NCBI GenBank assembly: GCA_031551865.1
Contig: JAVBMY010000015.1
Location: 1-52,492 of the forward strand
Direction: 5' to 3'
Length of the DNA: 52,492 bases
Origin: Rikenella sp031551865
Lineage (GTDB): Bacteria; Bacteroidota; Bacteroidia; Bacteroidales; Rikenellaceae
Position numbers and translations under genes: made by a program. The notes under the pieces were generated by a model. That model was given only the letters and a program-made list of their open reading frames with translations. It did no database searches and was not told the DNA's origin. Below, in pieces: positions 8,242 through 16,890 of this stretch (position 1 is the stretch's first letter; the number at the start of each line of letters is the position of its first letter).

Positions 8242-8944
8242 CGATCAGTATCGCGGGGTCGTAAAACGGGTAATGGGGCATGTCGGGGCGCTGCTCGACG
8301 GAGACGCCGGATCTCTGCCAGCAGGCGACCATGGCCGCAGGAGGAAAAATCAGGTCTTTTTCGCCCACGATGGCGCGGCTCCACGGCAGGGCGGTGGGCA
8401 CGGTTTCCTCTCCGGGGGGTATGCGCCGGCCGATGGCGGAGAGTTCTTCTATGATTTCGGCCAGCGGTCGGCGCGAACGGTGGCGCATGTAGTGAGTCAG
8501 GCAGTCGCCGCACATCCGTTCGAGGAATTTCAGGATACCGCCTCCGGCTTCGAGTCCACGCAGGGTGAGGTTGAAGGTGCGCGGCGGAATGCCGTATTGC
8601 GGATGGATGCCCCACGGGGTGCCGTTGATGGCAGCGGCGCTGTTCCAGGCAATAGACTGCCGTTCGGTTCCGTCGGTTCCGGAGCCTGAACCGGGTACGG
8701 AAAACAGGTGCGGGGCGGCCCAAACGCCAAACGACCACGCGACGAGGTGTTTCGCGCGGTAACCGTTGATGCGAGAAAGCAACTCCGGCGAAGCCGTGAG
8801 GTCGCGCCAGTCGTAGAGGCAGAGCAGGTCGGCGCCGCCCGTGTCGAGGTGCTCGACGAGCGACGGTTCACCCGCCCAGCCGAGGGCTACGACGATCAGT
8901 TTTTGAGAGGCTTGCGAGCCTCGGGTTATCCAGAATTCCTGCAT
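8228..8944 (-). CDS. bioG: Pimeloyl-ACP methyl ester esterase (BioG, DUF452)
   Basis: Removes the methyl ester from pimeloyl-ACP methyl ester to release pimeloyl-ACP for BioF. I start at the Met of MQEFWITRGS (8944), giving 238 residues; the 30 codons before it are not family-like. The nucleophile elbow is AWSFG (S71), and NGTPWGIHPQYGIP (about 108-121) is a DUF452 signature. Immediately after the elbow region, residues about 82-96 form a Gly/Ser/Thr-rich segment (PGSGSGTDGTE) that looks inserted and uses TCC/TCA/TCT serine codons. It starts 43 nt after bioF and overlaps bioC by 14 nt. Confidence 0.9.
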   Translation of the reverse strand: MQEFWITRGSQASQKLIVVALGWAGEPSLVEHLDTGGADLLCLYDWRDLTASPELLSRINGYRAKHLVAWSFGVWAAPHLFSVPGSGSGTDGTERQSIAWNSAAAINGTPWGIHPQYGIPPRTFNLTLRGLEAGGGILKFLERMCGDCLTHYMRHRSRRPLAEIIEELSAIGRRIPPGEETVPTALPWSRAIVGEKDLIFPPAAMVACWQRSGVSVEQRPDMPHYPFYDPAILIDATR

Positions 8945-8987
8945 AATGTGGCCCGCTGGAAAGTTGGTCGTCCTTTGCGGGGATAGG

Positions 8988-10310
8988 CTAACGACGTGTT
9001 TCCGGTACTCCGAAATTCCGGCATAGTCCGGCAAGGCGTGTAATCTGTTCTACGGTGTGGGCGGCGGTCAGCGAGATGCGCAGGCGGGCTGCCCCTTCGG
9101 CGACGGTCGGGGGGCGGATGGCGCTCACCCAATACTCTTCGGAGCGCAACCGGGCGGCGGCTTCGAGTGTGCGGTGGTTGTCGCCGATCACTACGGGGAT
9201 GATCTGCGATCGGCCGCCAAGGATGTTGATTAGCTCGGTCAGCCGGACCCGCCGAGCGGCGATCTCGGGCGACGAAGCTAATTTTCCGACCACGAATCGT
9301 GTCCATTGCAACGAAATGGGCGGCAGGGCGGTCGAGAAGATCAGCGTGCGCATCTTGTTGACGAGCAGTTCGCGGTCTTCGCGGCTGCAAATGACGAAGG
9401 CGCCCTGTGAGGCGGCAGCTTTGCCGAAGGTTCCCGCAAGGAAGTCGATGCGGGGTGCTTCGGACTCGCCGCCCGGGGTTTGTTGTCCGTAATTCTGGGG
9501 GGAGAGCGCTTCGGGATGCCCGCCGGTAGTATTTCCGGAAGCCGGGGCTGTCTGATACGGCAATGCGTTGGCGTTGGGGGGCGGAAAAACCGGAAATACC
9601 CCGAACGAGTGTGCGGCGTCGACATAGAGCCGGAATCCGTATCGGCGTTGCAGCCGGGCGATCCCGGGGGCGTCCCACCAGTCGCCGTCCATGCTGAACA
9701 GGCTCTCGGTGACGACGGTGACCCGTTTCCCGGCTCCCGAAGCGTTGCGCTGGAGCAGTTTTTCGAGGTGTGCCGTGTCGTTGTGGCGGTAGCGTTCCCA
9801 CTGGGCGCCGCTCAGGCGCAGGCCGTCGATCAGGCTGGCGTGTATGAACTTATCGGCCAGAATGAGGTCGTCCGGACTGCAAATCGCTCCCGGGAGACCG
9901 CAGTTCAACAGGTAGCCCGATCCAAGCACCAGCGCGGCCTTGTCGTCGCTGTCACTGTAACCGTGATAACGCAGCAATGCCGTTTCGAGTTTGTTGTAGT
10001 CGGGCGAATTGCCGGTCATCAGGCGCGAGGCGGGATTCCCCAAGAGGAAGCGTTTCCGCGATGTCCCGCCGTCCGTATCGCCGCGGCCTGTCGCACTCCT
10101 GTCGTTGCATCCTAAACCGATGGTATCGAAGAATTCCTCTTGCAACAGGGTGTCCGAACCGATGCCAAGGTAGTCGTTCGACGAGAGGTTGACGTACGTC
10201 TTTCCGCCGGATATGAGCATGGAGCCATGCACGGACACCGTGCGCAGTTCGCGCAGGTTACCCGCGGCCTGCAGCCTGCCGAGTTCCTCGTTTTCTCCGG
10301 TTCGGTACAT
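8988..10310 (-). CDS. bioF: 8-amino-7-oxononanoate synthase (BioF) with two insertions
   Basis: PLP-dependent condensation of pimeloyl-ACP with L-alanine in biotin synthesis. The 440 residues exceed the usual 380-400. Family features: NDYLGI (45-50), the GxxSRLMTGN region, DAAHSFGV (231-238) and the PLP lysine in GTFGKA (K297). Two segments look inserted: residues about 68-91 (Gly/Arg/Asp-rich) and about 239-286 (Pro/Gly/Asn/Gln-rich). The second replaces the GRG-containing loop normal after the HxxG motif. Other alpha-oxoamine synthases (Kbl, cysteate acyltransferase) are possible in principle, but bioG and bioC next door favour BioF. It starts 6 nt after the upstream small gene. Confidence 0.85.
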   Translation of the reverse strand: MYRTGENEELGRLQAAGNLRELRTVSVHGSMLISGGKTYVNLSSNDYLGIGSDTLLQEEFFDTIGLGCNDRSATGRGDTDGGTSRKRFLLGNPASRLMTGNSPDYNKLETALLRYHGYSDSDDKAALVLGSGYLLNCGLPGAICSPDDLILADKFIHASLIDGLRLSGAQWERYRHNDTAHLEKLLQRNASGAGKRVTVVTESLFSMDGDWWDAPGIARLQRRYGFRLYVDAAHSFGVFPVFPPPNANALPYQTAPASGNTTGGHPEALSPQNYGQQTPGGESEAPRIDFLAGTFGKAAASQGAFVICSREDRELLVNKMRTLIFSTALPPISLQWTRFVVGKLASSPEIAARRVRLTELINILGGRSQIIPVVIGDNHRTLEAAARLRSEEYWVSAIRPPTVAEGAARLRISLTAAHTVEQITRLAGLCRNFGVPETRR

Positions 10311-10316
10311 TTTCGG

Positions 10317-10553
10317 CTATTTCTCTTCTTCGACGCTGCTCCCGGGCACGATTTGCAGGGCGCGTTGCACGTCGTGTGCGTTCACGGCCAGCCACACCTG
10401 GTTCTGGATGTAGGGCAGCATGGTGCTGCCTGTCTCGCCTTCGATGGCGTAGTCGATGCCGGCCTCGCCGAGCAGCGTGCCGTCGACATAGGCGTCGGAA
10501 GCCACGACGTATTTCTTGATGACGACGATTTTCGAACGGTCTTGTGTGGTCAT
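10317..10553 (-). CDS. Small DUF2007-like protein
   Basis: A 78-residue protein, starting at the ATG (10551-10553) that overlaps the comB stop as ATGA. Its body (a SDAYVDGTLLGEAGI… stretch, then WLAVNAHDVQRALQIV) resembles the DUF2007 'putative signal transducing' fold, in which a short helix is followed by a strand and an 'edaerA' helix. The biochemical role of the family is not established. The four-base overlap upstream and a 6-nt gap to bioF place it firmly in the comB-bio operon. No membrane segment or signal peptide is visible. Confidence 0.7.
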   Translation of the reverse strand: MTTQDRSKIVVIKKYVVASDAYVDGTLLGEAGIDYAIEGETGSTMLPYIQNQVWLAVNAHDVQRALQIVPGSSVEEEK

Positions 10554-11275
10554 AACGTGATTCTCCCTTGGTCGTTTAGTTGCGGAACATCCGCGGTAAT
10601 ATCGGTTTGCAGGCACCAGGCGACGTCGGCGGCCCAGCGGTCGCGGATGCGGCGGTAGTGTTCGCAGTGTTCGAGGGCGCCGGGCAGGTCATTGGCCCAG
10701 CGCTCACAGGTTTCGATCATTACCCAGGCGAAATCGGTGGGGCGGTAGCCGTGGGCGTCGCGCAGGCGACGGGCGATGGCCCCGGCACACAGGCCGTCTT
10801 CGAGGGTGAAGCGGTCGCTGCGGCCCGAACAGACGAGTACGGCATCGAGTCCGGTGCCTGCGATCGTGTCGGCGGCAGCCCGGGCGTTCGCCAGCGCGGC
10901 CACAAAGACCCGTTCGGCGGGCATGGCGGCGCGCAGGGCACGGGTGCCGTTGGTGGTGCTCATGATCAGGGTCGCGCCTTCGACGGCCTCGCGGGTGTAG
11001 CGCAGGGGCGAGTTATCGAGGTCGAACCCTTCGATGAGTTCGGTGTTCCGTTCGCCGCCGAGCAGTACGCGCAGGCCGGGATGTTCTTCGCGGAGGGCGC
11101 TGCGCAGGTCGAAGCATTCGGCGACGCCTTCCATCGGGATAATCTCGCGGGCCCCGTTGCCGAGGGCGGCGATCATCACGCTGGTGGCACGGAATACGTC
11201 GATCACGGCTGCCGCACAGCCTTCGACCCGTTCGTCGGTCACTTCGGCGGCACTACCGATAATGTCTATGGTCAT
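10550..11275 (-). CDS. comB: 2-phosphosulfolactate phosphatase family protein (ComB)
   Basis: Homologue of ComB, which dephosphorylates 2-phospho-3-sulfolactate in coenzyme M synthesis and in sulfolactate-derived cysteate routes. I start at MTIDIIG (11275), giving 241 residues; upstream codons are unlike the family. Conserved stretches include VIDVFRATSVM, LLGGERN and MSTTNGTRAL, then the CSGR…LEDGLCAGAI segment. Bacteroidota do not make coenzyme M, so the true substrate here is open. It is the first gene of the run into the biotin genes, with an ATGA overlap to the next frame. No recognisable promoter was found in the 240-nt gap upstream. Confidence 0.8.
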   Translation of the reverse strand: MTIDIIGSAAEVTDERVEGCAAAVIDVFRATSVMIAALGNGAREIIPMEGVAECFDLRSALREEHPGLRVLLGGERNTELIEGFDLDNSPLRYTREAVEGATLIMSTTNGTRALRAAMPAERVFVAALANARAAADTIAGTGLDAVLVCSGRSDRFTLEDGLCAGAIARRLRDAHGYRPTDFAWVMIETCERWANDLPGALEHCEHYRRIRDRWAADVAWCLQTDITADVPQLNDQGRITL

Positions 11276-11515
11276 ATTTTTTGTAATGGCGCAGGGAAAG
11301 CCTCTTCGCATGATTCTGTGCACCGTGTTGCATGGCTTTGTATTCAATTTGGGAATCAACATCGGCGGCCTCGCGTAGCGAGGTATACCTTTCTTCGGCG
11401 TCAGATGAGTGCCCACACGTACCCAGCGAAGTGCTTTCAACGCTTGCGGGTGACCACTCTTTCTCGGGCAAGCGCGGAGTGAGACCGGGGGGGCTTTCGG
11501 GGTATCTATTCTTTC

Positions 11516-12514
11516 CTATTTAAATTCTTTTTGCTCCGACAGGCTGGCGACCATTACGGCTTTGATGGTATGCAGGCGGTTTTCGGCCTGGTCGAAGACC
11601 ACCGAGGCGTCGGATTCGAACACGGCGTTGGAAACTTCCATTTCGCTGATGCCGTATTTTTCGTAGATCTCGGCGCCAACTTTCGTGGCAGTGTCGTGGA
11701 AGGCGGGCAGGCAGTGCAGGAGCTTGCACAAGGGGTTTCCGGTGAGCGCCATCATGCGCTCGTCGACGCGGTAGGGTTGGAGCAGGCGGATGCGGTCGCC
11801 CCACACTTCGTAGGGTTCGCCCATCGATACCCAGACGTCGGTGTAAATGAAATCGGCCCCCTTGACGGCCTCTTCGACGCTGGTCGTGAGGGTGATCCTG
11901 GCTTTGTATTCCAGTTCGAGGGTCTCGACCAGCTTGGCGGCCGGGAAGTGAACTTGGGGAGCGCAGGCGGCGTATTCTATGCCCATCTTGGCGCAGCCGA
12001 CCATTAGCGAGGCGGCCACATTGTTGTCGGCCGTGCCGGCGAAGCAGACTTTGATCCGGTCGAGGGGCTTGCCGCTGCTGTGTTCAATGATGGTGAGCAG
12101 GTCGGCCAGGAACTGGGTAGGATGGCTCTGGTCGGTCAGGCCGTTCCACACGGGCACCCCGGCGCGGGCGGCCAGTTCTTCGACGATATGTTGGCCGTGG
12201 CCGCGGTATTCGATGCCGTCGTACATGCGGCCGAGCACGCGGGCGGTGTCGGCGATGCTCTCTTTGGTACCCATCTGCGAGCCGCTGGGGCCCAGGTAGG
12301 TGGTGTGGGCTCCCTGGTCGGCGGCGCCCACTTCGAAGGCGCACCGGGTGCGGGTCGAGTCTTTCTCGAACAGCAGGACGATGTTTTTGCCTTTGAGGTA
12401 TTGTTTCTCGCGGCCGCGGCGCTTGTCTTCCTTGAGGCGCGAGGCAAGGTTCACAAGGCCTTCGATCTCGCGGCGGGTCAGGGCGGATACGGTGAGCAGG
12501 TGTTTTCTGTACAT
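11516..12514 (-). CDS. argF: Ornithine carbamoyltransferase
   Basis: Transfers a carbamoyl group to ornithine to form citrulline (arginine synthesis), or works in reverse in arginine catabolism. 332 residues with the carbamoyl-phosphate motif STRTR (53-57), HPTQ (131-134), the DVWVSMGE segment (226-233) and the ornithine-loop HCLPAFHD (267-274). These point to a true ornithine enzyme and not the N-succinylornithine or acetylornithine transcarbamylases found in many Bacteroidota. The sequence style resembles the ArgF/ArcB group of E. coli and fermenters, so a catabolic role is possible. No carbamate kinase or arginine deiminase is nearby. It is monocistronic by spacing, with a promoter at 12546-12576. 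Confidence 0.93.
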   Translation of the reverse strand: MYRKHLLTVSALTRREIEGLVNLASRLKEDKRRGREKQYLKGKNIVLLFEKDSTRTRCAFEVGAADQGAHTTYLGPSGSQMGTKESIADTARVLGRMYDGIEYRGHGQHIVEELAARAGVPVWNGLTDQSHPTQFLADLLTIIEHSSGKPLDRIKVCFAGTADNNVAASLMVGCAKMGIEYAACAPQVHFPAAKLVETLELEYKARITLTTSVEEAVKGADFIYTDVWVSMGEPYEVWGDRIRLLQPYRVDERMMALTGNPLCKLLHCLPAFHDTATKVGAEIYEKYGISEMEVSNAVFESDASVVFDQAENRLHTIKAVMVASLSEQKEFK

Positions 12515-12545
12515 GAACGGTTATTTTCTAAAAAGGCGGTGATTG

Positions 12546-12576
12546 CAAAGGTGGAGCCAACACGATCGTATGCAAA
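12546..12576 (-). promoter_or_regulatory. Predicted promoter of argF
   Basis: On the minus strand TTTG (12573-12576), a 19-nt spacer and CACCTTTG (12546-12553) match the Bacteroidota -33/-7 pattern with one mismatch in the -7 box. The box ends 31 nt before the argF ATG. Confidence 0.55.
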
Positions 12577-12728
12577 GCGGGAATGGCATGGCGGTATGCG
12601 AGGGCGGAATCAGCATGCGAAGACGGGGGGCATGATCCGTACGCAAAAGCAGGAGTTGGCTGAACCGTGTGCGGAAAGGGGTGGTACGAAACGCTATCTG
12701 CCCGGGCACCGGCGGTCTGTAAAACGGC

Positions 12729-12784
12729 CCTGAGCGGCCCGGAGGTTCTCAGGTGATGCCCCGGACTCCCCCGTGCCGCTCAGG
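12729..12784. terminator. Hairpin downstream of mltD
   Basis: CCTGAGCGGC (12729-12738) and GCCGCTCAGG (12775-12784) form a perfect 10-bp outer stem around a G+C-rich 36-nt interior with further pairing potential. It lies 22 nt past the mltD stop, between mltD and the argF promoter. It has no T-tract, so termination is inferred from position. Confidence 0.45.
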
Positions 12785-12806
12785 ATAGGGCACTTTAGTA
12801 GAGGGA

Positions 12807-14090
12807 TCAGTTGTAGATGACGAGTTTTTGGCCGATCTGGATTTTGGTGGCGTCTTTAATGTTGTTCCACTCCATCAGTTTCTTGACGCTGACGTTGTAT
12901 TTGCCGGCGATCTTGCCGAGCACGTCGCCGCTCTTTACGGTATAGGTGGTCTTGGTGCCATTCTTGGGCGTGTTGACCCCGGCGGCGAGTTGTTCGTCGG
13001 AAAAGTTGCTGATGTTGAGGTATTGGGCCAGGTAGACGCTGTCTTTGGCGCAGATCGCGTCGTAATTCTGGATGTAGGCCGAGAGGTAATCCTGCGGCAG
13101 GGTGAGGACGTAGGTCCGGCCTTTGGCAGGGATCACATCGATGCTGTACTGGGGGTTGAGACCGCGCAGCACTTCGAGCGGCAGATTGATGGTGGTGGCG
13201 ATCTGGTCGAGGTGCATCAGGCGGTTCACCTGGATGGTGTCGGTGGCCACGGGATGCCACACGGGCCGCGGGTTCAGGTCGTGTGCCTTATAGTAAGTAT
13301 AGGCGTACGAGGCGGCGATGAAGGCGGGCACGTAGCCGCGGGTCTCGGTCGGCAGGTAGGGATAGATGTCCCAATAGGTTTTGGCGCCTTCGCCGGCGCG
13401 GGCCAGCGCTTTGTTCACGTTTCCGGCGCCGCAGTTGTACGAGGCGATCACGAGCGTCCAGTCGCCGTAGATACGGTACATGTCGCGCAGGTATTTGCAG
13501 GCGGCTTCAGTGGCTTTGTAGGTGTCGCACCGTTCATCGACGAACGAATTGATCTCAAGGCCGTAGTATTTGCCGGTGTTCATCATGAATTGCCAGAGGC
13601 CCATGGCTTTGGCGCTCGACAGGGCGCGCGGGGTAAGGGCCGACTCGATGACGGGCAGCATTTTGAGCTCCATCGGCAGGTTGTAGCGGTAAAGCATCTC
13701 CTCGAAAATCGGAAAGTAGTATTGGGCGCTGCCCAGCACACGTTCCATGATGCCGCCTTTCTTGGTGTATTTTACGATCAGGGCCTTGACTACGTCGTTG
13801 AAGGGGAGCTGCACCTGGGTGGCCATCATTTTCAGGCGTTCGGCATAAACAGCGTCGGGCAGGGCACCGCTCATATCCACCCTGGCGGGGTCGACATCGA
13901 TGAATTCATTGACGAAATTCTGGTAAGATTCCACTACGACACGGCTACGGAAACTGGCAACCAGCGAGTCGTACTGTTCAGGGGTATGGTTAAGGGCCAG
14001 TTGCCCATAGCTGCGGGTCTTCCCGGTCTGGGCCGTGGCCACACCGATTCCCAGCAGGGCGGCGGCCAGGATGAGTAAGCTCTTTTTCAT
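12807..14090 (-). CDS. mltD: Membrane-bound/periplasmic lytic transglycosylase with LysM (MltD-like)
   Basis: Cleaves peptidoglycan glycan strands non-hydrolytically in the periplasm. The 427-residue protein has a signal peptide (residues 1-20, ending ATAQ, without a lipobox Cys), an SLT domain at about 125-260 with catalytic Glu in PVIES (E149) and the family segments SSAKAMGLWQFM and ASYNCGAGNVNKA, and one C-terminal LysM repeat (about 382-427) for glycan binding. It follows DUF5683, parB and parA, an order I recall as common in Bacteroidales. The 150-nt gap from DUF5683 leaves room for a separate promoter. Confidence 0.9.
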   Translation of the reverse strand: MKKSLLILAAALLGIGVATAQTGKTRSYGQLALNHTPEQYDSLVASFRSRVVVESYQNFVNEFIDVDPARVDMSGALPDAVYAERLKMMATQVQLPFNDVVKALIVKYTKKGGIMERVLGSAQYYFPIFEEMLYRYNLPMELKMLPVIESALTPRALSSAKAMGLWQFMMNTGKYYGLEINSFVDERCDTYKATEAACKYLRDMYRIYGDWTLVIASYNCGAGNVNKALARAGEGAKTYWDIYPYLPTETRGYVPAFIAASYAYTYYKAHDLNPRPVWHPVATDTIQVNRLMHLDQIATTINLPLEVLRGLNPQYSIDVIPAKGRTYVLTLPQDYLSAYIQNYDAICAKDSVYLAQYLNISNFSDEQLAAGVNTPKNGTKTTYTVKSGDVLGKIAGKYNVSVKKLMEWNNIKDATKIQIGQKLVIYN

Positions 14091-14240
14091 TTCGGTTGTG
14101 TATTTACAGGGCGCGGAACGGTGAACGGTATGCGTACCCCTAATATATATTACGTGCTGAGCCTTGATTTTGTTTCAATACCGCGGTTTTGCCGCTGCTT
14201 GCGATCCGCATGTCGGCGTATCCGGCGGTCAGGCACAGGG

Positions 14241-15944
14241 TTAAAAGTTCAGCCGCAGGGCGAGCCCGTAGGCGGCGCCATTGGAAAACGAGGCGGTGCG
14301 CTGTATGCGCCGGGTGTCGATCATGGTGGGGGCGACGTGCATCGTGAGGTCTTCGCTGACGTCCCAGTTCTTGAGCGTGGCGATCACGTAGGTGTCGATG
14401 ATGCTCAGGCCGTAAATGGCCACCATGCCGATGATGCCCAGGTCGCGGTCGCGGCGGTAGGAGTTGCGTACGTTGGCGATCTGTTGGGGGGTGTAGCGGG
14501 CCAGGGCGGGTTCGGGCAGAGTCGAGGGGTTGCTGTCGGTCATGGCGTTGTAGGCCATTTTGAACCGTTGGTAGTTGCGGTTGTTGTAGTCGATCACGGT
14601 GGCCATGGTGATGAAACCGCCGTAGTAGATAGGCAGGCGCCAGTAGGTCTTGGTGTAGACGAACCCTGCGCCGGGGAAAACGGCGGCCAGTACGGTGGAT
14701 TTGCGCACGGGATCGCTGGGGCCGCGGTAGTTGAACACGGCGTCGGCCACGAAGTAGAGGTAGGTGGCGGCGGCCATCCCGAACATGAGGGTCTGTTGGC
14801 TTCGGCTGCGTTGCATGGCGGCTTTGGCGGCGTTCTGCTGGTCGGCGGGCAGGCGCAGGTCGATGGTTCGTTGATAGGCGGCTTTGTCGGCTTTGAACTG
14901 GCTGTGGGTGATCACGCCGCCGACGACAAGTCCCCCCGCCACGCCGTAGAGGATGGGCAGTTTCCAGGCCTGGCGGTTGTAGATTTGGCCGTAGCCGGGT
15001 GCGATGAGCGAGTAGAGGGTCATGCGTCCGGCGGGCATGGTGTCTTGCGTGATGCGGAATTTTTTGTGTATCGCAGCTTCTTCCGCCTCTTCGGTACCGG
15101 CCAGTGCGGCGGTGCTGCCGATGAAGGCGGTGTCGAGGCGGCGAAGGCCCGAACGGCTCAGCAGGGTGTCGATCTCGGCGCGGGGGAACCGGGTGCAGAT
15201 GAGCGAGTCGCTCAGTGAGGCGCGCCACGCGGGAGTAGAGACGTTAAAGCTGAATGGCTGTTCGGCCGGAGCACTGGCCAGGCTGTCGAGGTTGATGATG
15301 CCGGGGTGCTGGACGACCCGGCCGGTGTCGATGTGCTGGGTGACCCGGTCGCGGGATTCCCGGCTGATGTCGGTGGCCGTGGCTTCCCATTGGGCATTGA
15401 CGATGTCGGTCAGCGAGTCCCGCAACGGGGGTGGGACGATGGTGCCGAGCAGCGTGTCGCGTTCTGCTTGGGGCAGGGCGGTGAACAGCGAGTCGCGCAG
15501 GAAGTCGCTCAGGAAGTTTCGAGCGCGGTAGATGCTGTCTTCGCGGATGTTCATGATGCCGCCGCGGACGCCGTGTTCGAAGTTGACGCGTTCGCCGAGC
15601 CGCACGCCCTGGATGCTTCGCCCGCGCGCTTCGAGCTCTTTGCGTTGGGATTTCTTGAGGTCCTGGCTCCTGGCGGATTTCTCTTTCTTGGAGAGCTTGG
15701 ACTTTTGCGTTTTCCCGGTCTTTTTGTCGGACGGTTTGCCGGATGCCGGGTCGCTGACGGATGGCTCAGTCGCGGCCCCTTTTGACCACACGGAGGTAGT
15801 ATCTGGCTGGGATAGTGCCGGTTGTGCGGTGTGCTCGTTGGCGGGAGAAACGCCGCGGGCGGCGGCTGAGGGGATACCCGTCCCCAGCGCAATGGCCAGA
15901 GCCGCTGCCCACAGGGTCGTGTATTTCAGTTTGCCGGACACCAA
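14241..15944 (-). CDS. DUF5683 envelope protein
   Basis: 567 residues with a signal peptide (about 1-29). A low-complexity region rich in Ser, Pro, Thr and Lys follows (about 32-110) and turns into a Lys-rich charged stretch. The middle region is hydrophilic. From about residue 300 there is a DUF5683-like region with several hydrophobic segments, beginning near the PGYGQIYN motif and including a long Gly/Val-rich segment (PILYGVAGGLVVGGVI). The function is unknown. Its fixed place between parB and mltD suggests a role in linking envelope growth to chromosome segregation, but this is inference. Serine codons in the low-complexity part are nearly all TCC, TCT or TCA, unlike neighbouring genes. 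Confidence 0.8.
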   Translation of the reverse strand: MVSGKLKYTTLWAAALAIALGTGIPSAAARGVSPANEHTAQPALSQPDTTSVWSKGAATEPSVSDPASGKPSDKKTGKTQKSKLSKKEKSARSQDLKKSQRKELEARGRSIQGVRLGERVNFEHGVRGGIMNIREDSIYRARNFLSDFLRDSLFTALPQAERDTLLGTIVPPPLRDSLTDIVNAQWEATATDISRESRDRVTQHIDTGRVVQHPGIINLDSLASAPAEQPFSFNVSTPAWRASLSDSLICTRFPRAEIDTLLSRSGLRRLDTAFIGSTAALAGTEEAEEAAIHKKFRITQDTMPAGRMTLYSLIAPGYGQIYNRQAWKLPILYGVAGGLVVGGVITHSQFKADKAAYQRTIDLRLPADQQNAAKAAMQRSRSQQTLMFGMAAATYLYFVADAVFNYRGPSDPVRKSTVLAAVFPGAGFVYTKTYWRLPIYYGGFITMATVIDYNNRNYQRFKMAYNAMTDSNPSTLPEPALARYTPQQIANVRNSYRRDRDLGIIGMVAIYGLSIIDTYVIATLKNWDVSEDLTMHVAPTMIDTRRIQRTASFSNGAAYGLALRLNF

Positions 15945-15953
15945 ACAGCGGGA

Positions 15954-16865
15954 TTATTTTTGGTTTTCGAGCCGTTTGACGAACTCGGTGATCTGGTCGT
16001 CGCTGGCGAAATTGATAGTGATGCGGCCGCCGCCTGCGGGTGTGCGTTTGATGGCGATCTTGCTGCCGATGATGGGTTCGAGGTGTTCGACCAGTTGGGC
16101 GTAGACTTCGGGATAGGAGCCTTCGACGGGTTGCGTTTTGGCTTTTGCGGCCGTGGCGGGTTCGAGGACGGTTTTCACGGCGTTCTCGACCTGGCGCACC
16201 GACAGGTGGTTCTTGAGGACTTTGGCCAGCATGGCGATCTGGGCACGGTCAGTGGGCAGCGCGGCGATGGCGCGGGCGTGTCCCATGGTGATCTGCTCGG
16301 TGGTCAGTGCCATTTGCACCTGGTCGGGGAGTTTGAGCAGGCGCAGGTAGTTGGCCACGGTCGAGCGTTTCTTGCCCACGCGGTCGGCCAGTTCTTCCTG
16401 CGTGAGGCGGCATTCGTCGATCAGGCGCTGGAGCGAAAGGGCTACTTCGAGGGCACCGAGGTCTTCGCGCTGGATGTTCTCGACGAGGGCCATCTCCAGC
16501 AGGTTCTGGTCGTCGCCCACGGTGCGGACATAGGCCGGAATGGTTCGCAATCCGGCGGCCTGCGAGGCGCGCCAGCGTCGTTCGCCGCTGATTATCAGAT
16601 ATTTTCCTTTGCCAGTCTCTTGTACGGTGATGGGCTGGATCACGCCGAGGCGGGCGATGGATTGGGCCAGTTCGCCGAGGGTTTCGTCGTCGAACACGGT
16701 GCGGGGCTGCCCGGGGTTGGGGGCGATCTGGGCGATGTCGATTTCGCTGATGCCGCTTTCGGCGGGATGGTGTACGCCGCCTTTGGGTACGTTGAGCTCT
16801 TCGATCTCGAAAATGGCGTTGAGGCCCTTGCCGAGCCCTGTGGTTTTGGGTTTCATCTGTTCCAA
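15954..16865 (-). CDS. parB: Chromosome-partitioning protein ParB
   Basis: CTP-dependent DNA clamp that loads at parS and spreads to organise origin segregation. The 303-residue protein has the conserved N-terminal GLGKGLNAIF peptide that contacts ParA, a ParB/Srx domain with the CTP-binding GERRWRA box at about 116-122, a HTH domain (QEELADRVGKKRSTVANYLR) and a C-terminal dimerisation tail. Start choice: Met1 or Met4 (MKPKTTGLGKG) are both possible. It is 25 nt downstream of parA and 9 nt before DUF5683, indicating one operon. No convincing parS site was found in the window. Confidence 0.95.
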   Translation of the reverse strand: MEQMKPKTTGLGKGLNAIFEIEELNVPKGGVHHPAESGISEIDIAQIAPNPGQPRTVFDDETLGELAQSIARLGVIQPITVQETGKGKYLIISGERRWRASQAAGLRTIPAYVRTVGDDQNLLEMALVENIQREDLGALEVALSLQRLIDECRLTQEELADRVGKKRSTVANYLRLLKLPDQVQMALTTEQITMGHARAIAALPTDRAQIAMLAKVLKNHLSVRQVENAVKTVLEPATAAKAKTQPVEGSYPEVYAQLVEHLEPIIGSKIAIKRTPAGGGRITINFASDDQITEFVKRLENQK

Positions 16866-16890
16866 AGGTTCTTTCAGAGGGGTAAATAGC

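Noticed and set aside
8988..10310. BioF re-called as the sulfonolipid cysteate acyltransferase
   Set aside because: Direct linkage to bioG and bioC makes AON synthase by far the simpler reading; the sulfonolipid idea is kept only as a hypothesis for ComB.
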